Positions 1 to 6,614 of a DNA stretch of 8,848 nt are shown here, piece after piece (within the stretch, counting starts at the first letter, position 1; each line of letters starts with the position of its first letter). This DNA is from JANRKN01 sp033763435 (lineage in GTDB: Bacteria; Planctomycetota; Phycisphaerae; Phycisphaerales; UBA1924), in assembly GCA_033763435.1 (NCBI GenBank), contig JANRKN010000113.1, forward strand, positions 1-8,848, written 5' to 3'. Below the pieces are notes generated by a model. That model was given only the letters and a program-made list of their open reading frames with translations. It was not told the DNA's origin and ran no database searches. The translations under genes were made by a program, and so were the position numbers.

Positions 1-258
1 TGCCGAGGGCGGCCAGCGATGGTTCAAGCTCGGCACCGGACCACTGGGCGCGGCGGACCACGTGCCACCAAGGACCGAGGCTCCCTTACACGGAGCCCCG
101 GCGCCAACCTCACGCCCTCCGCGGATCAACCTCGCAACCCAACAGCCGCCGGGTGTTACAAACAGCCGGCCGGAGCGATGCCCCGCCGACCACGGACAGC
201 GATGGCGTTGTTCGCGCTGCGCATGCTCAAGCACCCCGCTACAACCACCCCACCAACG
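1..258. other. No gene recognised
   Basis: No convincing gene is visible here. All three plus-strand frames stay open because stops are scarce in GC-rich DNA, but they run into the antisense of a tRNA and their translations are low-complexity, rich in R, P, G and A. The first 25 or so codons of frame 2 look slightly more protein-like and could be the tail of a gene from the left, but there is no stop near them. On the minus strand the one ATG I checked (222) meets a stop after about 22 codons. I treat the stretch as intergenic. Confidence 0.4.
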
Positions 259-285
259 AAAAAGCCCTCGCAATCGCGAGGGCTT
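259..285 (-). terminator. Intrinsic terminator of tRNA-Ser(GCU)
   Basis: A perfect 10-bp inverted repeat (AAGCCCTCGC at 262-271, GCGAGGGCTT at 276-285) with a 4-nt loop. Read on the minus strand it is followed by a run of five T (complement of 259-263). It lies 7 nt beyond the 3' end of the minus-strand tRNA, the expected position for a rho-independent terminator of that transcript. The stem is also flanked by A on one side and T on the other, so some bidirectional action is possible. Confidence 0.85.
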
Positions 286-292
286 GGTCAAG

Positions 293-383
293 CGGAGAGG
301 GGGGGATTCGAACACCCGATAGGGATTTAGGTCCCTATATCGGTTTAGCAAACCGACGCCTTCAGCCTCTCGGCCACCTCTCC
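293..383 (-). tRNA. tRNA-Ser (anticodon GCU)
   Basis: The reverse complement folds as a complete class II tRNA. The acceptor stem GGAGAGG/CCTCTCC is perfect. The anticodon arm TCGGT-TTGCTAA-ACCGA places GCU at 349-347. The long variable arm has a 7-bp stem (ATAGGGA/TCCCTAT) typical of serine tRNAs, and the T loop is TTCGAAT. The discriminator base is G, as expected for serine. One pair of the T stem (U-C) does not match. CCA is not encoded. It reads AGC and AGU codons. An intrinsic terminator follows at once. No clear sigma70 promoter is visible upstream: a TTGACG on the minus strand (complement of 429-434) has no -10 partner. Confidence 0.96.
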
Positions 384-486
384 GGCGTCACGGACGGGTT
401 GTCGGCGGGCGAGCGGCATGCCTCGGCCCGTCAATGAACCGGCCCCCGCCGTGCGCGGAGGCCGGATCGAGTCAGAGGATATCCAC

Positions 487-536
487 CTTCGGGCCGCACG
501 TCACGGCCGTCGGGGCTTCGGGCCGCGCGTCACGGC
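487..536. repeat. Two-copy direct repeat, 21 nt
   Basis: Two 21-nt copies at 487-507 and 516-536 differ at one base (CTTCGGGCCGC followed by A or G, then CGTCACGGC). The period is 29 bp. They lie just downstream of the minus-strand coiled-coil gene, between it and the tRNA. This may be a local duplication or part of a 3' structured region. Two copies are too few to call an array. Confidence 0.7.
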
Positions 537-544
537 GGCCCAAC

Positions 545-838
545 TCAGTCGTTCGTCTCGCCCGGGTTCTGCTCGCCCTCGCCCGCGCGGGTTTCCAGCA
601 GCTTCCGCAGGTACTGATTCTCGCGGCGGGTCGCTTCCAGGTCGAACACCAGGTACTTCACGCTCAGCCGCAGGTAGTCGAGCGATTCCTGCAGGTCCGC
701 GATCGTCCGCTTCATCTTGTCGTGGCGCGTGCGGGTCTCGGCCGCGAGCTTCTCGAGCTCGGCGCGCTCAGAGCCGGGGAGCTCGCCGATCTGGGACATC
801 AGTTCGCCAAGCTTCGACTGGAATTCCTGCTCGTTCAT
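545..838 (-). CDS. Small coiled-coil protein of unknown function
   Basis: A 97-aa acidic, highly charged protein starting MNEQEFQSKLGEL. The open frame extends 57 codons further upstream, but that part is compositionally different. The ATG at 838 has a strong ribosome-binding site (AAAGAGGAG, complement of 845-853) 6 nt upstream, so I chose it. Residues from about 5 to 80 are rich in E, K, R, Q and L with heptad-like leucines (ELPGSERAELEKLAAETRTRH..., ESLDYLRLSVKYLVFDLEATRREN), predicting long helices, probably a coiled-coil homodimer. There is no signal peptide or membrane segment, so it is presumably cytoplasmic. The tail is Gly/Glu-rich and disordered. I recognise no enzyme motif. It resembles short coiled-coil hypothetical proteins annotated in planctomycetes, but I cannot name a family. 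Confidence 0.8.
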   Translation of the reverse strand: MNEQEFQSKLGELMSQIGELPGSERAELEKLAAETRTRHDKMKRTIADLQESLDYLRLSVKYLVFDLEATRRENQYLRKLLETRAGEGEQNPGETND

Positions 839-1075
839 CGCTCGCTCCTCTTTGCGGTTGTTCCGCGGCGGGCCCCGGACCGTCCGGCTCCGTCGCGTGT
901 GCCAAGAGGAATGGCAACCGCCGGACCGCAACGGCCAAAGTGCCGTGCCATTCGGTTCCGTCCGAGAAAAGCGGCATCCCTGCGAAGTTTTCCACCACCC
1001 CAACCGCACGCGCCCGCGCGCCAGCGGTTCTCAGACCTTAGTCTACGCACCGGTCGTGCCGAGTGTTGCGTCCCG

Positions 1076-1759
1076 TCAACGGTCCACGTCGACGCGACGC
1101 AGCGCCTGTTTCACGGGCGCGTCGGCCTTGCTGAGGATCTCGGCCCATCCGGCCGGGTCCTGGCGCTTGAACTCCTTGCCCAGCTTGCGCACGTGCTGGT
1201 CCAGCGCGTTCTGGAACCGCCGGAACAGGCTCTCAAGGTCGTGCCGGCTGAACTTGCTCAGCGGATCGCGCAGGCCCGACTGCATCGTCGCCCAGTCGAT
1301 CAGCGACGCGCCGGTCGGCGTGAACTTGTAGAGGCTCAGCGAATACTCCACGCGCTTGCGGAGCGTGCTGAACGGGTCGGTCGCGCGCTCGGGGAGCGCC
1401 GACATCACCTCTTCGACGCTCTTGCCGTCGGCGCCCACGAGCGGGCCCTGATCGTCCGATGCCGCGGCCTTGGCAATCAGCGCCGAGAGCTTGTCGTCGG
1501 GCGACGACGCCGGGTTCGCGGCATTCAGCGCGCTCAGATCCGCCGCGAGGATCCGAACCTTCTCGGTCACGGCCACCAGGTCGGCAAAGGCGGTGGAGAG
1601 CGTCTTGAGCCCCGCGCGGTCAAACCGCACCGCCAGCCTCTGGCAGCGCTGGCCGTCCTGCACCAGCCCCTCGGCCGACAGAACCTCGCCCACGCCCCAC
1701 TCGGGCTTGCTGGAATGACGGACCCGGTCCCCCTTCTTCCACTCGGTCAGCGCCATCAT
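1076..1759 (-). CDS. DUF3553 domain-containing protein
   Basis: A cytoplasmic protein of 227 aa (226 if the second of two adjacent ATGs is used). Residues about 5-60 (WKKGDRVRHSSKPEWGVGEV, then RLAVRFDRAGLKTL) have the pattern of DUF3553, a small SH3-like barrel also seen at the C-terminus of some UvrD/PcrA helicases. In that family GDRVRH and the W/F-G-x-G turn are typical. The rest, about residues 60-227, is helical and charged and matches nothing I recognise. The frame can be extended 24 codons to 1831, but those codons come from a GGGTGGG repeat (MSGWGGTGVGYGWGG...), so I take the ATG at 1759, with a GGAGG 12 nt upstream. The role is unknown; family context suggests nucleic-acid association. 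It is divergent from rpoZ. Confidence 0.8.
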   Translation of the reverse strand: MMALTEWKKGDRVRHSSKPEWGVGEVLSAEGLVQDGQRCQRLAVRFDRAGLKTLSTAFADLVAVTEKVRILAADLSALNAANPASSPDDKLSALIAKAAASDDQGPLVGADGKSVEEVMSALPERATDPFSTLRKRVEYSLSLYKFTPTGASLIDWATMQSGLRDPLSKFSRHDLESLFRRFQNALDQHVRKLGKEFKRQDPAGWAEILSKADAPVKQALRRVDVDR

Positions 1760-1777
1760 TGATGTATCCGGCCTCCA

Positions 1778-1825
1778 CCCGTCCCACCCGCCCCACCCGT
1801 ACCCCACCCCAGTCCCGCCCCACCC
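1778..1825 (-). other. G-quadruplex-prone leader of the DUF3553 gene
   Basis: On the minus strand this stretch holds ten runs of three or four G, separated mostly by one to four bases. Any four adjacent runs meet the usual G-quadruplex motif. It lies 20-65 nt upstream of the chosen start codon at 1759, in the likely promoter or 5' leader, where folding could affect transcription or translation. Function is inference; the base pattern is direct observation. Confidence 0.6.
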
Positions 1826-1859
1826 ACTCAACCCCGGGGCCCCACTTCCGCCCGGGCAC

Positions 1860-1883
1860 TCTAGGCCAAGGAGCGGGCCTAGA
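1860..1883. promoter_or_regulatory. 8-bp inverted repeat in divergent intergenic region
   Basis: TCTAGGCC (1860-1867) and GGCCTAGA (1876-1883) are perfect reverse complements separated by 8 bp. They sit between the minus-strand DUF3553 gene and rpoZ. A -10-like TAGAAT (1880-1885) overlaps the right arm and points towards rpoZ, but I see no -35 match. It could be a binding site for a dimeric regulator acting on both genes, or a hairpin in an RNA leader. Confidence 0.4.
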
Positions 1884-1992
1884 ATGACCTCTGGGCGATT
1901 CCGCGGACGTTGGCCGGGCGATGGGCCCGGGCGACGGCGGCAAGTTCGGCCCTGAGCCTCGGCCCTGACTTTATCTGGAAGAACGCAGCCCC

Positions 1993-2226
1993 ATGATTGA
2001 AGCCCTCAAGAGCGAGCAGATTGTCGAGAAGTGCGGCGGGCGTTTCAAGCTGTGCGCGCTGATCCAGCGCCGGCTCGTCCAGCTCATGGAAGGCGCACGC
2101 CCCATGGTCGAGCGCGATGGCCGGAGCGATCTCGAAGTCGTCATCGACGAGATCCTCCACGACAAGATCACGCTCGAAGTCGACATGACCAACCTCACGG
2201 CCGAGACGTCGCTGGTCAAGAACTGA
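1993..2226 (+). CDS. rpoZ: DNA-directed RNA polymerase subunit omega
   Basis: A 77-aa protein beginning MIEALKSEQIVEKCGGRFKL and continuing ALIQRRLVQLMEGARPMVE. The Arg-rich helix followed by GARP corresponds to the conserved core of omega, which clamps the beta-prime subunit and aids polymerase assembly. The acidic tail EVVIDEILHDKITLEVDM fits planctomycete omega proteins as I remember them. It is at the short end of the family (E. coli omega is about 90 aa). The start has only a weak GGAAG about 10 nt upstream. Its stop TGA overlaps the ATG of the coaC-like gene by one base, so the two are translationally coupled. Pairing of rpoZ with coenzyme A biosynthesis genes is a recurrent bacterial arrangement, which supports both calls. 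Confidence 0.8.
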   Translation: MIEALKSEQIVEKCGGRFKLCALIQRRLVQLMEGARPMVERDGRSDLEVVIDEILHDKITLEVDMTNLTAETSLVKN

Positions 2227-2834
2227 TGTCGGGCCCGTCCGCCCAACAGCCTGCCCAACCGAGCCAGGAATCGTGGCGCGGGCGCCGGGTGCTCGTGGGC
2301 GTCACGGGCGGCATCGCCGCGTACAAGGTGTGCACCGTCGTTTCGCGTCTGGCCCAGGCCGGCGCGGAAGTCACCGTTGCCATGACCGAGGCCGCGACGA
2401 AGTTCGTGGGCCCGGTGACGTTTCAGGCGCTTTCGGGCCGGCCGGTGTTCACGAGCGCGTGGGACCAGCTCGACGGGGCGGATCCGCAGCACATCCGGCT
2501 CGCTTCGGCGCTGGATGTCGCGGTGGTGGCGCCGTGCACGATGGACTTTCTCGCGAAGCTCGCGACGGGCCGGACCGACGACATGGTCTCGCTGATTCTG
2601 AGCGCGGTGGACCGGGCGCGGACGCCGGTGCTGCTGGCGCCCTCGATGAACGCGGCGATGTGGGCCCAGCCCAGCACGCAGCGGAACCTGCGGACGCTCG
2701 CGGAGGATGGCTTTTCGTTCGTCGGCCCGGACGAGGGCTGGCAGGCGTGCCGAACCGTCGGCGCCGGGCGGATGAGCGAGCCGGAGGAGATCCTCTCAGC
2801 GCTCGCGGCCGCGGTGAAGGCCGGGCGGGCCTGA
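2226..2834 (+). CDS. coaC: Phosphopantothenoylcysteine decarboxylase (stand-alone CoaC)
   Basis: A 202-aa flavoprotein predicted to decarboxylate 4'-phosphopantothenoylcysteine to 4'-phosphopantetheine, using FMN, in coenzyme A synthesis. The family's landmarks are in order. VLVGVTGGIAAYK (22-34) is the nucleotide-binding start of the HFCD fold. QHIRLA holds the catalytic His89. VAPCTMDFLAKLATG (101-115) follows. APSMNAAMW (138-146) is the substrate-contacting PxMN loop with Asn142. The flap WQACRTVGAGRM (172-183) carries the conserved Cys175. All key residues of E. coli Dfp (CoaBC) are present. The protein ends where the CoaC domain ends. The CoaB synthetase domain normally fused to it is absent here and must be encoded elsewhere. 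Residues 1-18 are a Gln/Pro-rich extension. The ATG at 2226 overlaps the rpoZ stop. A G-rich motif follows the stop codon. Confidence 0.88.
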   Translation: MSGPSAQQPAQPSQESWRGRRVLVGVTGGIAAYKVCTVVSRLAQAGAEVTVAMTEAATKFVGPVTFQALSGRPVFTSAWDQLDGADPQHIRLASALDVAVVAPCTMDFLAKLATGRTDDMVSLILSAVDRARTPVLLAPSMNAAMWAQPSTQRNLRTLAEDGFSFVGPDEGWQACRTVGAGRMSEPEEILSALAAAVKAGRA

Positions 2835-2838
2835 CGGC

Positions 2839-2863
2839 GGGTTGGGTGGGGACGTGGGTGGGG
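2839..2863 (+). other. G-quadruplex motif after coaC
   Basis: Five runs of three or four G (2839-2841, 2844-2846, 2848-2851, 2856-2858, 2860-2863) with loops of 1-4 nt begin 5 nt after the coaC stop codon. The order satisfies the standard G4 motif on the coding strand, hence also in the mRNA. There is no conventional terminator between coaC and the following tRNA, so this may mark the 3' end of the rpoZ-coaC transcript. That role is inference. Confidence 0.55.
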
Positions 2864-2920
2864 TTGATGAGGGGGAGCGAATCTGCCGATAGTTGAGTCC
2901 CCGCGGTGGACCAGACTTGC

Positions 2921-2940
2921 GGGCCCAAGGGCCCTATACT
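2921..2940 (+). promoter_or_regulatory. Candidate -10 region and palindrome before tRNA-Ser(CGA)
   Basis: TATACT at 2935-2940 is a good sigma70-like -10 box, placed 26 nt before the mature tRNA 5' end. Directly upstream is GGGCCC-AA-GGGCCC (2921-2934), a GC-rich symmetric element in the spacer. No good -35 sits at 16-18 bp; TTGCGG at 2917-2922 is only 12 bp away. The GC-rich stretch 2945-2966 between box and tRNA could act as a discriminator, as in stable RNA promoters. Confidence 0.45.
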
Positions 2941-2966
2941 CTGCCCCCCCGTGAGCCGTCACCCCC

Positions 2967-3054
2967 GGAGAGGTGCCTGAGCGGCTGAAAGGGCTGGTCT
3001 CGAAAACCAGTGTGGCGCTCGTCGTCACCGTGAGTTCGAATCTCACCCTCTCCG
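2967..3054 (+). tRNA. tRNA-Ser (anticodon CGA)
   Basis: A complete class II tRNA. The acceptor stem GGAGAGG/CCTCTCC is perfect. The anticodon arm CTGGT-CTCGAAA-ACCAG gives anticodon CGA at 3001-3003. A long GC-rich variable arm follows, then T arm GTGAG-TTCGAAT-CTCAC with five good pairs. The discriminator is G and CCA is not encoded. It reads only UCG, a serine codon used heavily by the genes in this window. The acceptor stem is identical to that of the tRNA-Ser(GCU) at 293-383. A terminator follows within 8 nt. Confidence 0.97.
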
Positions 3055-3061
3055 CTTGAAG

Positions 3062-3093
3062 CAGCCCCTGCACCCAGGGGCTGTTTTCGTTTT
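3062..3093 (+). terminator. Intrinsic terminator of tRNA-Ser(CGA)
   Basis: A perfect 9-bp stem (CAGCCCCTG at 3062-3070, CAGGGGCTG at 3075-3083) with a CACC loop is followed by TTTTCGTTTT (3084-3093). It starts 7 nt after the tRNA discriminator base. It should separate the rpoZ-coaC-tRNA side from the sugar operon on the same strand. Confidence 0.9.
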
Positions 3094-3217
3094 GGGGGTC
3101 CCCGTCGGGCGCGACGTCTCGAAGCCCTGCAAATGTTCCAGAGGCCGGGCCCCCGACGCCCCGCCCGGAGGGGAAACCTACCCCCGAGGCCCGTTTTCCA
3201 CATTTGAAAGCCGGTCC

Positions 3218-3246
3218 TTGACAGGCCGGACGGCTTCCGCCATACT
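3218..3246 (+). promoter_or_regulatory. Sigma70-type promoter of the sugar-uptake operon
   Basis: TTGACA (3218-3223) is a full consensus -35 box. It is followed by a 17-bp spacer and CATACT (3241-3246), a 4-of-6 match to TATAAT. The predicted start of transcription is near 3253, giving a short leader of about 28 nt before the ATG at 3281. The strong -35 fits a promoter kept off by a repressor: a 15-bp palindrome overlaps the -10 end and the start site. Confidence 0.85.
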
Positions 3247-3259
3247 GAAACTGTTTCAG
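3245..3259. promoter_or_regulatory. Operator palindrome, probable LacI-family site
   Basis: CTGAAAC-T-GTTTCAG is a perfect 7+1+7 palindrome overlapping the last two bases of the -10 box and the predicted start site, where a bound protein would block transcription. The same site with one mismatch occurs at 8743-8757, upstream of a gene that begins like a LacI-family regulator. Odd-spaced palindromes of this size are usual for LacI-type repressors. The binding protein is inferred. Confidence 0.82.
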
Positions 3260-3280
3260 GAACCAGCAACAGGCCCAGGC

Positions 3281-4786
3281 ATGGCGACGACCGGTTCATC
3301 CTCGACCGACCCGGCGGGCTTAGGCCCGGCGCGGTCTGCTGCGTCCGCGTCCACACAACCAACCTCCACCGCGGCCACGAAGGCGCCGGCGCACGCGCGC
3401 GAGCCGGGGGCGATGGGCGCGTGGGTGATCGTGGTGTGTGCGGTGCTTTCGGCGCTGGCGCTCGCGGCCTTCCCGGCGAAGAAGCCCGAGGGCCGCACGA
3501 TGTGGACCTTCGCCCGCCCGCACGCGGACATGTACGCGCCGATCGTCGAGCGCTGGAACGCCGAGCGCTCGCCCGACTTCAACGTCGCGGTGCTCGCGCT
3601 GCCCGCGCTCGAGCGTCGGATGATGTCGGGGTTCCTGTCGCGCACGCCGGTGGCGGACCTGATCGAGGCCGAGCGGCAGATCGCGTCGCGCGCGTTCCAG
3701 GGCCCGATCGATGCCGTGGGCTTTGCGGATCTCACCGATCGGCTCGCGAAAGAAGGGCTCACGGATCAGATCGTTCCCGCGGCGTTCAGCCCGTGGACGA
3801 GCCGGGGGCGGATCTTTGGTCTGCCTCATGATGTTCACCCGGTGATGCTGGGGTACCGCGCGGACCTGGTCGAGGCCGCGGGGATCGATGTGTCGAAGAT
3901 CGAGACGTGGGAGGATTTCTTCCGCACGCTTCGGCCGCTGATGACCGACGCGGACAAGGACGGGCAGCCCGACCGGTATCTGCTGAACATCTGGCCGACG
4001 GCGATGAACCTGATCGAGCTCTTGATGCTGCAGGCGGGCGGGACACTGTTCGACGAGCAGGACCAGCCGACGATAGACGCGGAGCGGAACGCGTTTGTGC
4101 TCGCGACGATCGTGTCGTGGTGCGTGGGTCCGGAGCGTGTCGCGGCGGATGCGCCGGACTTTTCCGCGTCGGGCAACAAGCTGAAAGTCGATGGCTACGT
4201 CGTGGCGAACCTGATGCCCGACTGGATGTGCAACATCTATCGGCGCGAGATGCCGCAGCTTGCGGGGAAGATCAAGCTGATGCCGCTGCCGGCGTGGGAG
4301 AAGGGCGGGCGTCGGACGAGCGTGTGGGGCGGGACGATGCTGGGCATGCCGCGGGATGCGGCGAACCCCGACGAGCTTTGGTCCTTCGCGAAGCACCTGT
4401 ACTTTTCGCCCGAGCTCGCGCGGACGCTGTACGAGGTCGGCGAGATCGTGACGCCCGTGAAGGCGAACTGGACCGACCCGATCTTCGACCAGCCCGACGC
4501 GTTCTATGGCGGGCAGCCCAAGGGGCGGATGTACATCAACCTGGCGAACGACGTGCCCAGGCGCACGAGCTCGCCTTACAACGTGATGGCGCTGGACCGG
4601 CTGCGCGACGCGGCGGTGCGGCTCAAGCGATTCGCGGATGATCGCAACGCGCACACGGTTGAAGCGCTGTTGCCGCGGGCGCGCGAGCTGCTGGGCGAGG
4701 CGCAGCGCGCGGTGAAGCAGCAGATGGACCGGAACGTGTTCTGGAAGGCGGGCGAAGAGGTGCCTCAGGCGGGGGGTGGACGATGA
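3281..4786 (+). CDS. Sugar ABC transporter, extracellular solute-binding protein
   Basis: A 501-aa family 1 (MalE-like) solute-binding protein, predicted to capture an oligosaccharide outside the cytoplasmic membrane and hand it to the two permeases that follow. Residues 1-44 are a Ser/Thr/Ala/Pro-rich tail. Residues 46-65 (GAWVIVVCAVLSALALAAF) form one hydrophobic segment without a lipobox or clear signal peptidase site, so it looks like an uncleaved anchor. The binding domain follows (WTFARPHADMYAPIVERWN, LPHDVHPVMLGYRADLVEAAGID, ETWEDFFRTLRPL, WGGTMLGMPRDAANPDELWSFAKHL). Late motifs typical of the family include the hinge-side VKANW and the C-terminal helix. ATG 3281 is the first after the predicted transcript start, but its ribosome-binding site is weak. 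ATG 3413 (Met45, preceded by GGGGG) is an alternative giving 457 aa. The stop overlaps the next start by 4 bases (ATGA). Confidence 0.87.
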   Translation: MATTGSSSTDPAGLGPARSAASASTQPTSTAATKAPAHAREPGAMGAWVIVVCAVLSALALAAFPAKKPEGRTMWTFARPHADMYAPIVERWNAERSPDFNVAVLALPALERRMMSGFLSRTPVADLIEAERQIASRAFQGPIDAVGFADLTDRLAKEGLTDQIVPAAFSPWTSRGRIFGLPHDVHPVMLGYRADLVEAAGIDVSKIETWEDFFRTLRPLMTDADKDGQPDRYLLNIWPTAMNLIELLMLQAGGTLFDEQDQPTIDAERNAFVLATIVSWCVGPERVAADAPDFSASGNKLKVDGYVVANLMPDWMCNIYRREMPQLAGKIKLMPLPAWEKGGRRTSVWGGTMLGMPRDAANPDELWSFAKHLYFSPELARTLYEVGEIVTPVKANWTDPIFDQPDAFYGGQPKGRMYINLANDVPRRTSSPYNVMALDRLRDAAVRLKRFADDRNAHTVEALLPRARELLGEAQRAVKQQMDRNVFWKAGEEVPQAGGGR

Positions 4787-5691
4787 ACGCGGCGCTGCGG
4801 GGCCGGAGTGCGATCGCGCCGTGGGTGCTTGTGGCGCCGTTCGTGGTGCTGACGGGCGTGTTTGTGCTGTGGCCCCTGGGTCAGTCGGTGCTGATGGCGT
4901 TTCAGCAGACGTTCGGCCCCGGGCACGCGCGCTGGGTGGGGCTCGACAACTTCCGCGCGATCTTCGCCGATCCGATGTTCTTCACCGCGCTCAAGAACAC
5001 GGCGGTGTACACGCTGGGCTCGGTGCTGATCCAGATGCCGCTGGCGCTGATGCTGGCGCTCGCGCTGAATCGGCCGGACATCCGCGGGCGGGCGTGGTTC
5101 CGGCTGATCTTCTTCGCGCCGTCGCTCGTCGGCGTGGTGTTCGTCGCGATGATGTTCGCGCTCTTGTTCGAGAAGCGGACGGGGATGCTGAACGTGCTGC
5201 TGCACGCGATCACGAAGCACACGCCCGCGCCGTGGAATCTCGACTTTCCGTGGCTGGAGAACTTCGTGATGTCGGCGCTGATCGTCGCGTCGCTCTGGCA
5301 GTGGGTCGGGTTCAACATGGTCTACTTCCTCGCGGCGCTGCAGAACGTGCCCAAGGACCAGATCGAAGCGGCCACGGTCGACGGCGCGGGGCCGATCGCG
5401 CGGTTTCTGGCCGTGACGTGGCCCGCGATCCGGCCTGTCGCGGGGTTTGTGGTGCTGCTCTCGATCGTCGGATCGTTCCAGCTCTTTGAGCTTCCCTACA
5501 TCATGCTCAACTCGTCGGCGGGGCCTGAGAATCGGGGCCTCACGCTCGTGCTGTACCTCTTTCAGACGGGCTTCGGCGTCGGCGACCTGGGCTACGCCTC
5601 CGCGATCGGGTGGTTGCTCGCGATCATGCTGCTCACGCTCGCGGGCCTGCAGCGGCTCATCGGCGGCCGGCGGGAAGGAGACGTCGGATGA
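4783..5691 (+). CDS. Sugar ABC transporter permease, MalF/UgpA type
   Basis: A 302-aa inner-membrane permease with six predicted helices (about 11-34, 73-95, 107-129, 162-186, 219-240, 272-291), as in short MalF/UgpA proteins. The cytoplasmic EAA loop at 195-218 reads EAATVDGAGPIARFLAVTWP and continues AIRP. It has the expected E-A-A, the Gly nine residues on in the VDGAG segment, and a P near the end; this is the docking surface for the ATPase. The GLDNF segment after the first helix is typical of the family. It starts on an ATGA overlap with the binding-protein gene and ends on another with the second permease, so it is translationally coupled on both sides. The substrate cannot be read from the sequence; a carbohydrate is likely. 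Confidence 0.93.
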   Translation: MNAALRGRSAIAPWVLVAPFVVLTGVFVLWPLGQSVLMAFQQTFGPGHARWVGLDNFRAIFADPMFFTALKNTAVYTLGSVLIQMPLALMLALALNRPDIRGRAWFRLIFFAPSLVGVVFVAMMFALLFEKRTGMLNVLLHAITKHTPAPWNLDFPWLENFVMSALIVASLWQWVGFNMVYFLAALQNVPKDQIEAATVDGAGPIARFLAVTWPAIRPVAGFVVLLSIVGSFQLFELPYIMLNSSAGPENRGLTLVLYLFQTGFGVGDLGYASAIGWLLAIMLLTLAGLQRLIGGRREGDVG

Positions 5692-6572
5692 GCGAGGGCT
5701 ATGCGAGGTCGATGCAGGGCGGCTTGGGAGGCCGCGCGGGCTGGCTCGCGGTGGTTGGCCTGCTGCTGCTGGGCGCGGGGATCACGCTGCTGCCGTTCGT
5801 CTGGCTGATCTGTGCGGCGTTCAAGAAGAACGAAGACTTTTTCGTGTCGATGTTCCTGCCGCCGGGCGATGGGTTTCTGGGCGTCGGATGGGACCGACTC
5901 ACGTTCGAGCACATGGTCAACCTGACGACCAAGCTGGGCCTGGCGCGTGCGGCGCTGAACTCGATCTTTCTCTCGTCGGTCACGGCGGTCGTCGCGACGC
6001 TGCTGTGCGCGATGGCGGGGTACGCGCTCGCGCGGCTGCGCTTCAAGGGCAGCGGACTGGTGAGCGCGTTCGTCGTCGCGATGGTCGCGATCCCCTGGCC
6101 TCTGCTGCTGGCGCCCGGGTATCGCGTGCTGTATCAGATGGGCCTGCTGGACACGTTCACGGGGCTGATTCTGCCGGCGGTTGCGCCCGCGTTCGGCGTG
6201 TTTTTGTTCCGTCAGGCGACGCGCTCGAGCGTGCCGACGGCGATGATCGAGGCCGCGCGGGTCGATGGCTGCGGCGAGATCATGATCTTCTTCCGCATCG
6301 CGCTGCCGATGGTCCGGCCCATGATCGGCGCGTTCATGCTCGTGACGTTTCTGGGGATGTGGAACAACTTCATCGGGCCTCAGGTGGTGCTGCAATCGCC
6401 CGACAAGTTCCCGCTGGCCGTGGCGGTCGCGCAGCTGCGCGGCGTGTATTACCAGGAGTACGGCCTGCTGATGGCCGGGACGTTGCTGGCGATTGTGCCG
6501 GTGCTCGGGCTGTTCCTGATGCTGCAGCGCGAGTTCATCAGCGGGCTCACGTCGGGCGCGGTGAAGGGCTGA
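5688..6572 (+). CDS. Sugar ABC transporter permease, MalG/UgpE type
   Basis: A 294-aa partner permease. It has a first helix at about 18-45, a periplasmic stretch, then helices near 91-115, 122-146, 155-176, 211-232 and 257-280. The EAA loop at 188-210 reads EAARVDGCGEIMIFFRIALP and continues MVRP. The C-terminus QREFISGLTSGAVKG is the signature ending of MalG-type permeases. The open frame runs 26 codons further upstream inside the previous gene, but the ATG at 5688 has AAGGAG 7 nt upstream and overlaps the MalF-type stop by 4 bases, so it is preferred. No nucleotide-binding (MalK/MsmK) gene follows; the ATPase is probably a shared one encoded elsewhere, as in many bacteria with this transporter class. 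Confidence 0.93.
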   Translation: MSEGYARSMQGGLGGRAGWLAVVGLLLLGAGITLLPFVWLICAAFKKNEDFFVSMFLPPGDGFLGVGWDRLTFEHMVNLTTKLGLARAALNSIFLSSVTAVVATLLCAMAGYALARLRFKGSGLVSAFVVAMVAIPWPLLLAPGYRVLYQMGLLDTFTGLILPAVAPAFGVFLFRQATRSSVPTAMIEAARVDGCGEIMIFFRIALPMVRPMIGAFMLVTFLGMWNNFIGPQVVLQSPDKFPLAVAVAQLRGVYYQEYGLLMAGTLLAIVPVLGLFLMLQREFISGLTSGAVKG

Positions 6573-6614
6573 GCGGGCGTGGCAGAGTCGGGCTTTCCAA
6601 GAAAGGACGATCGC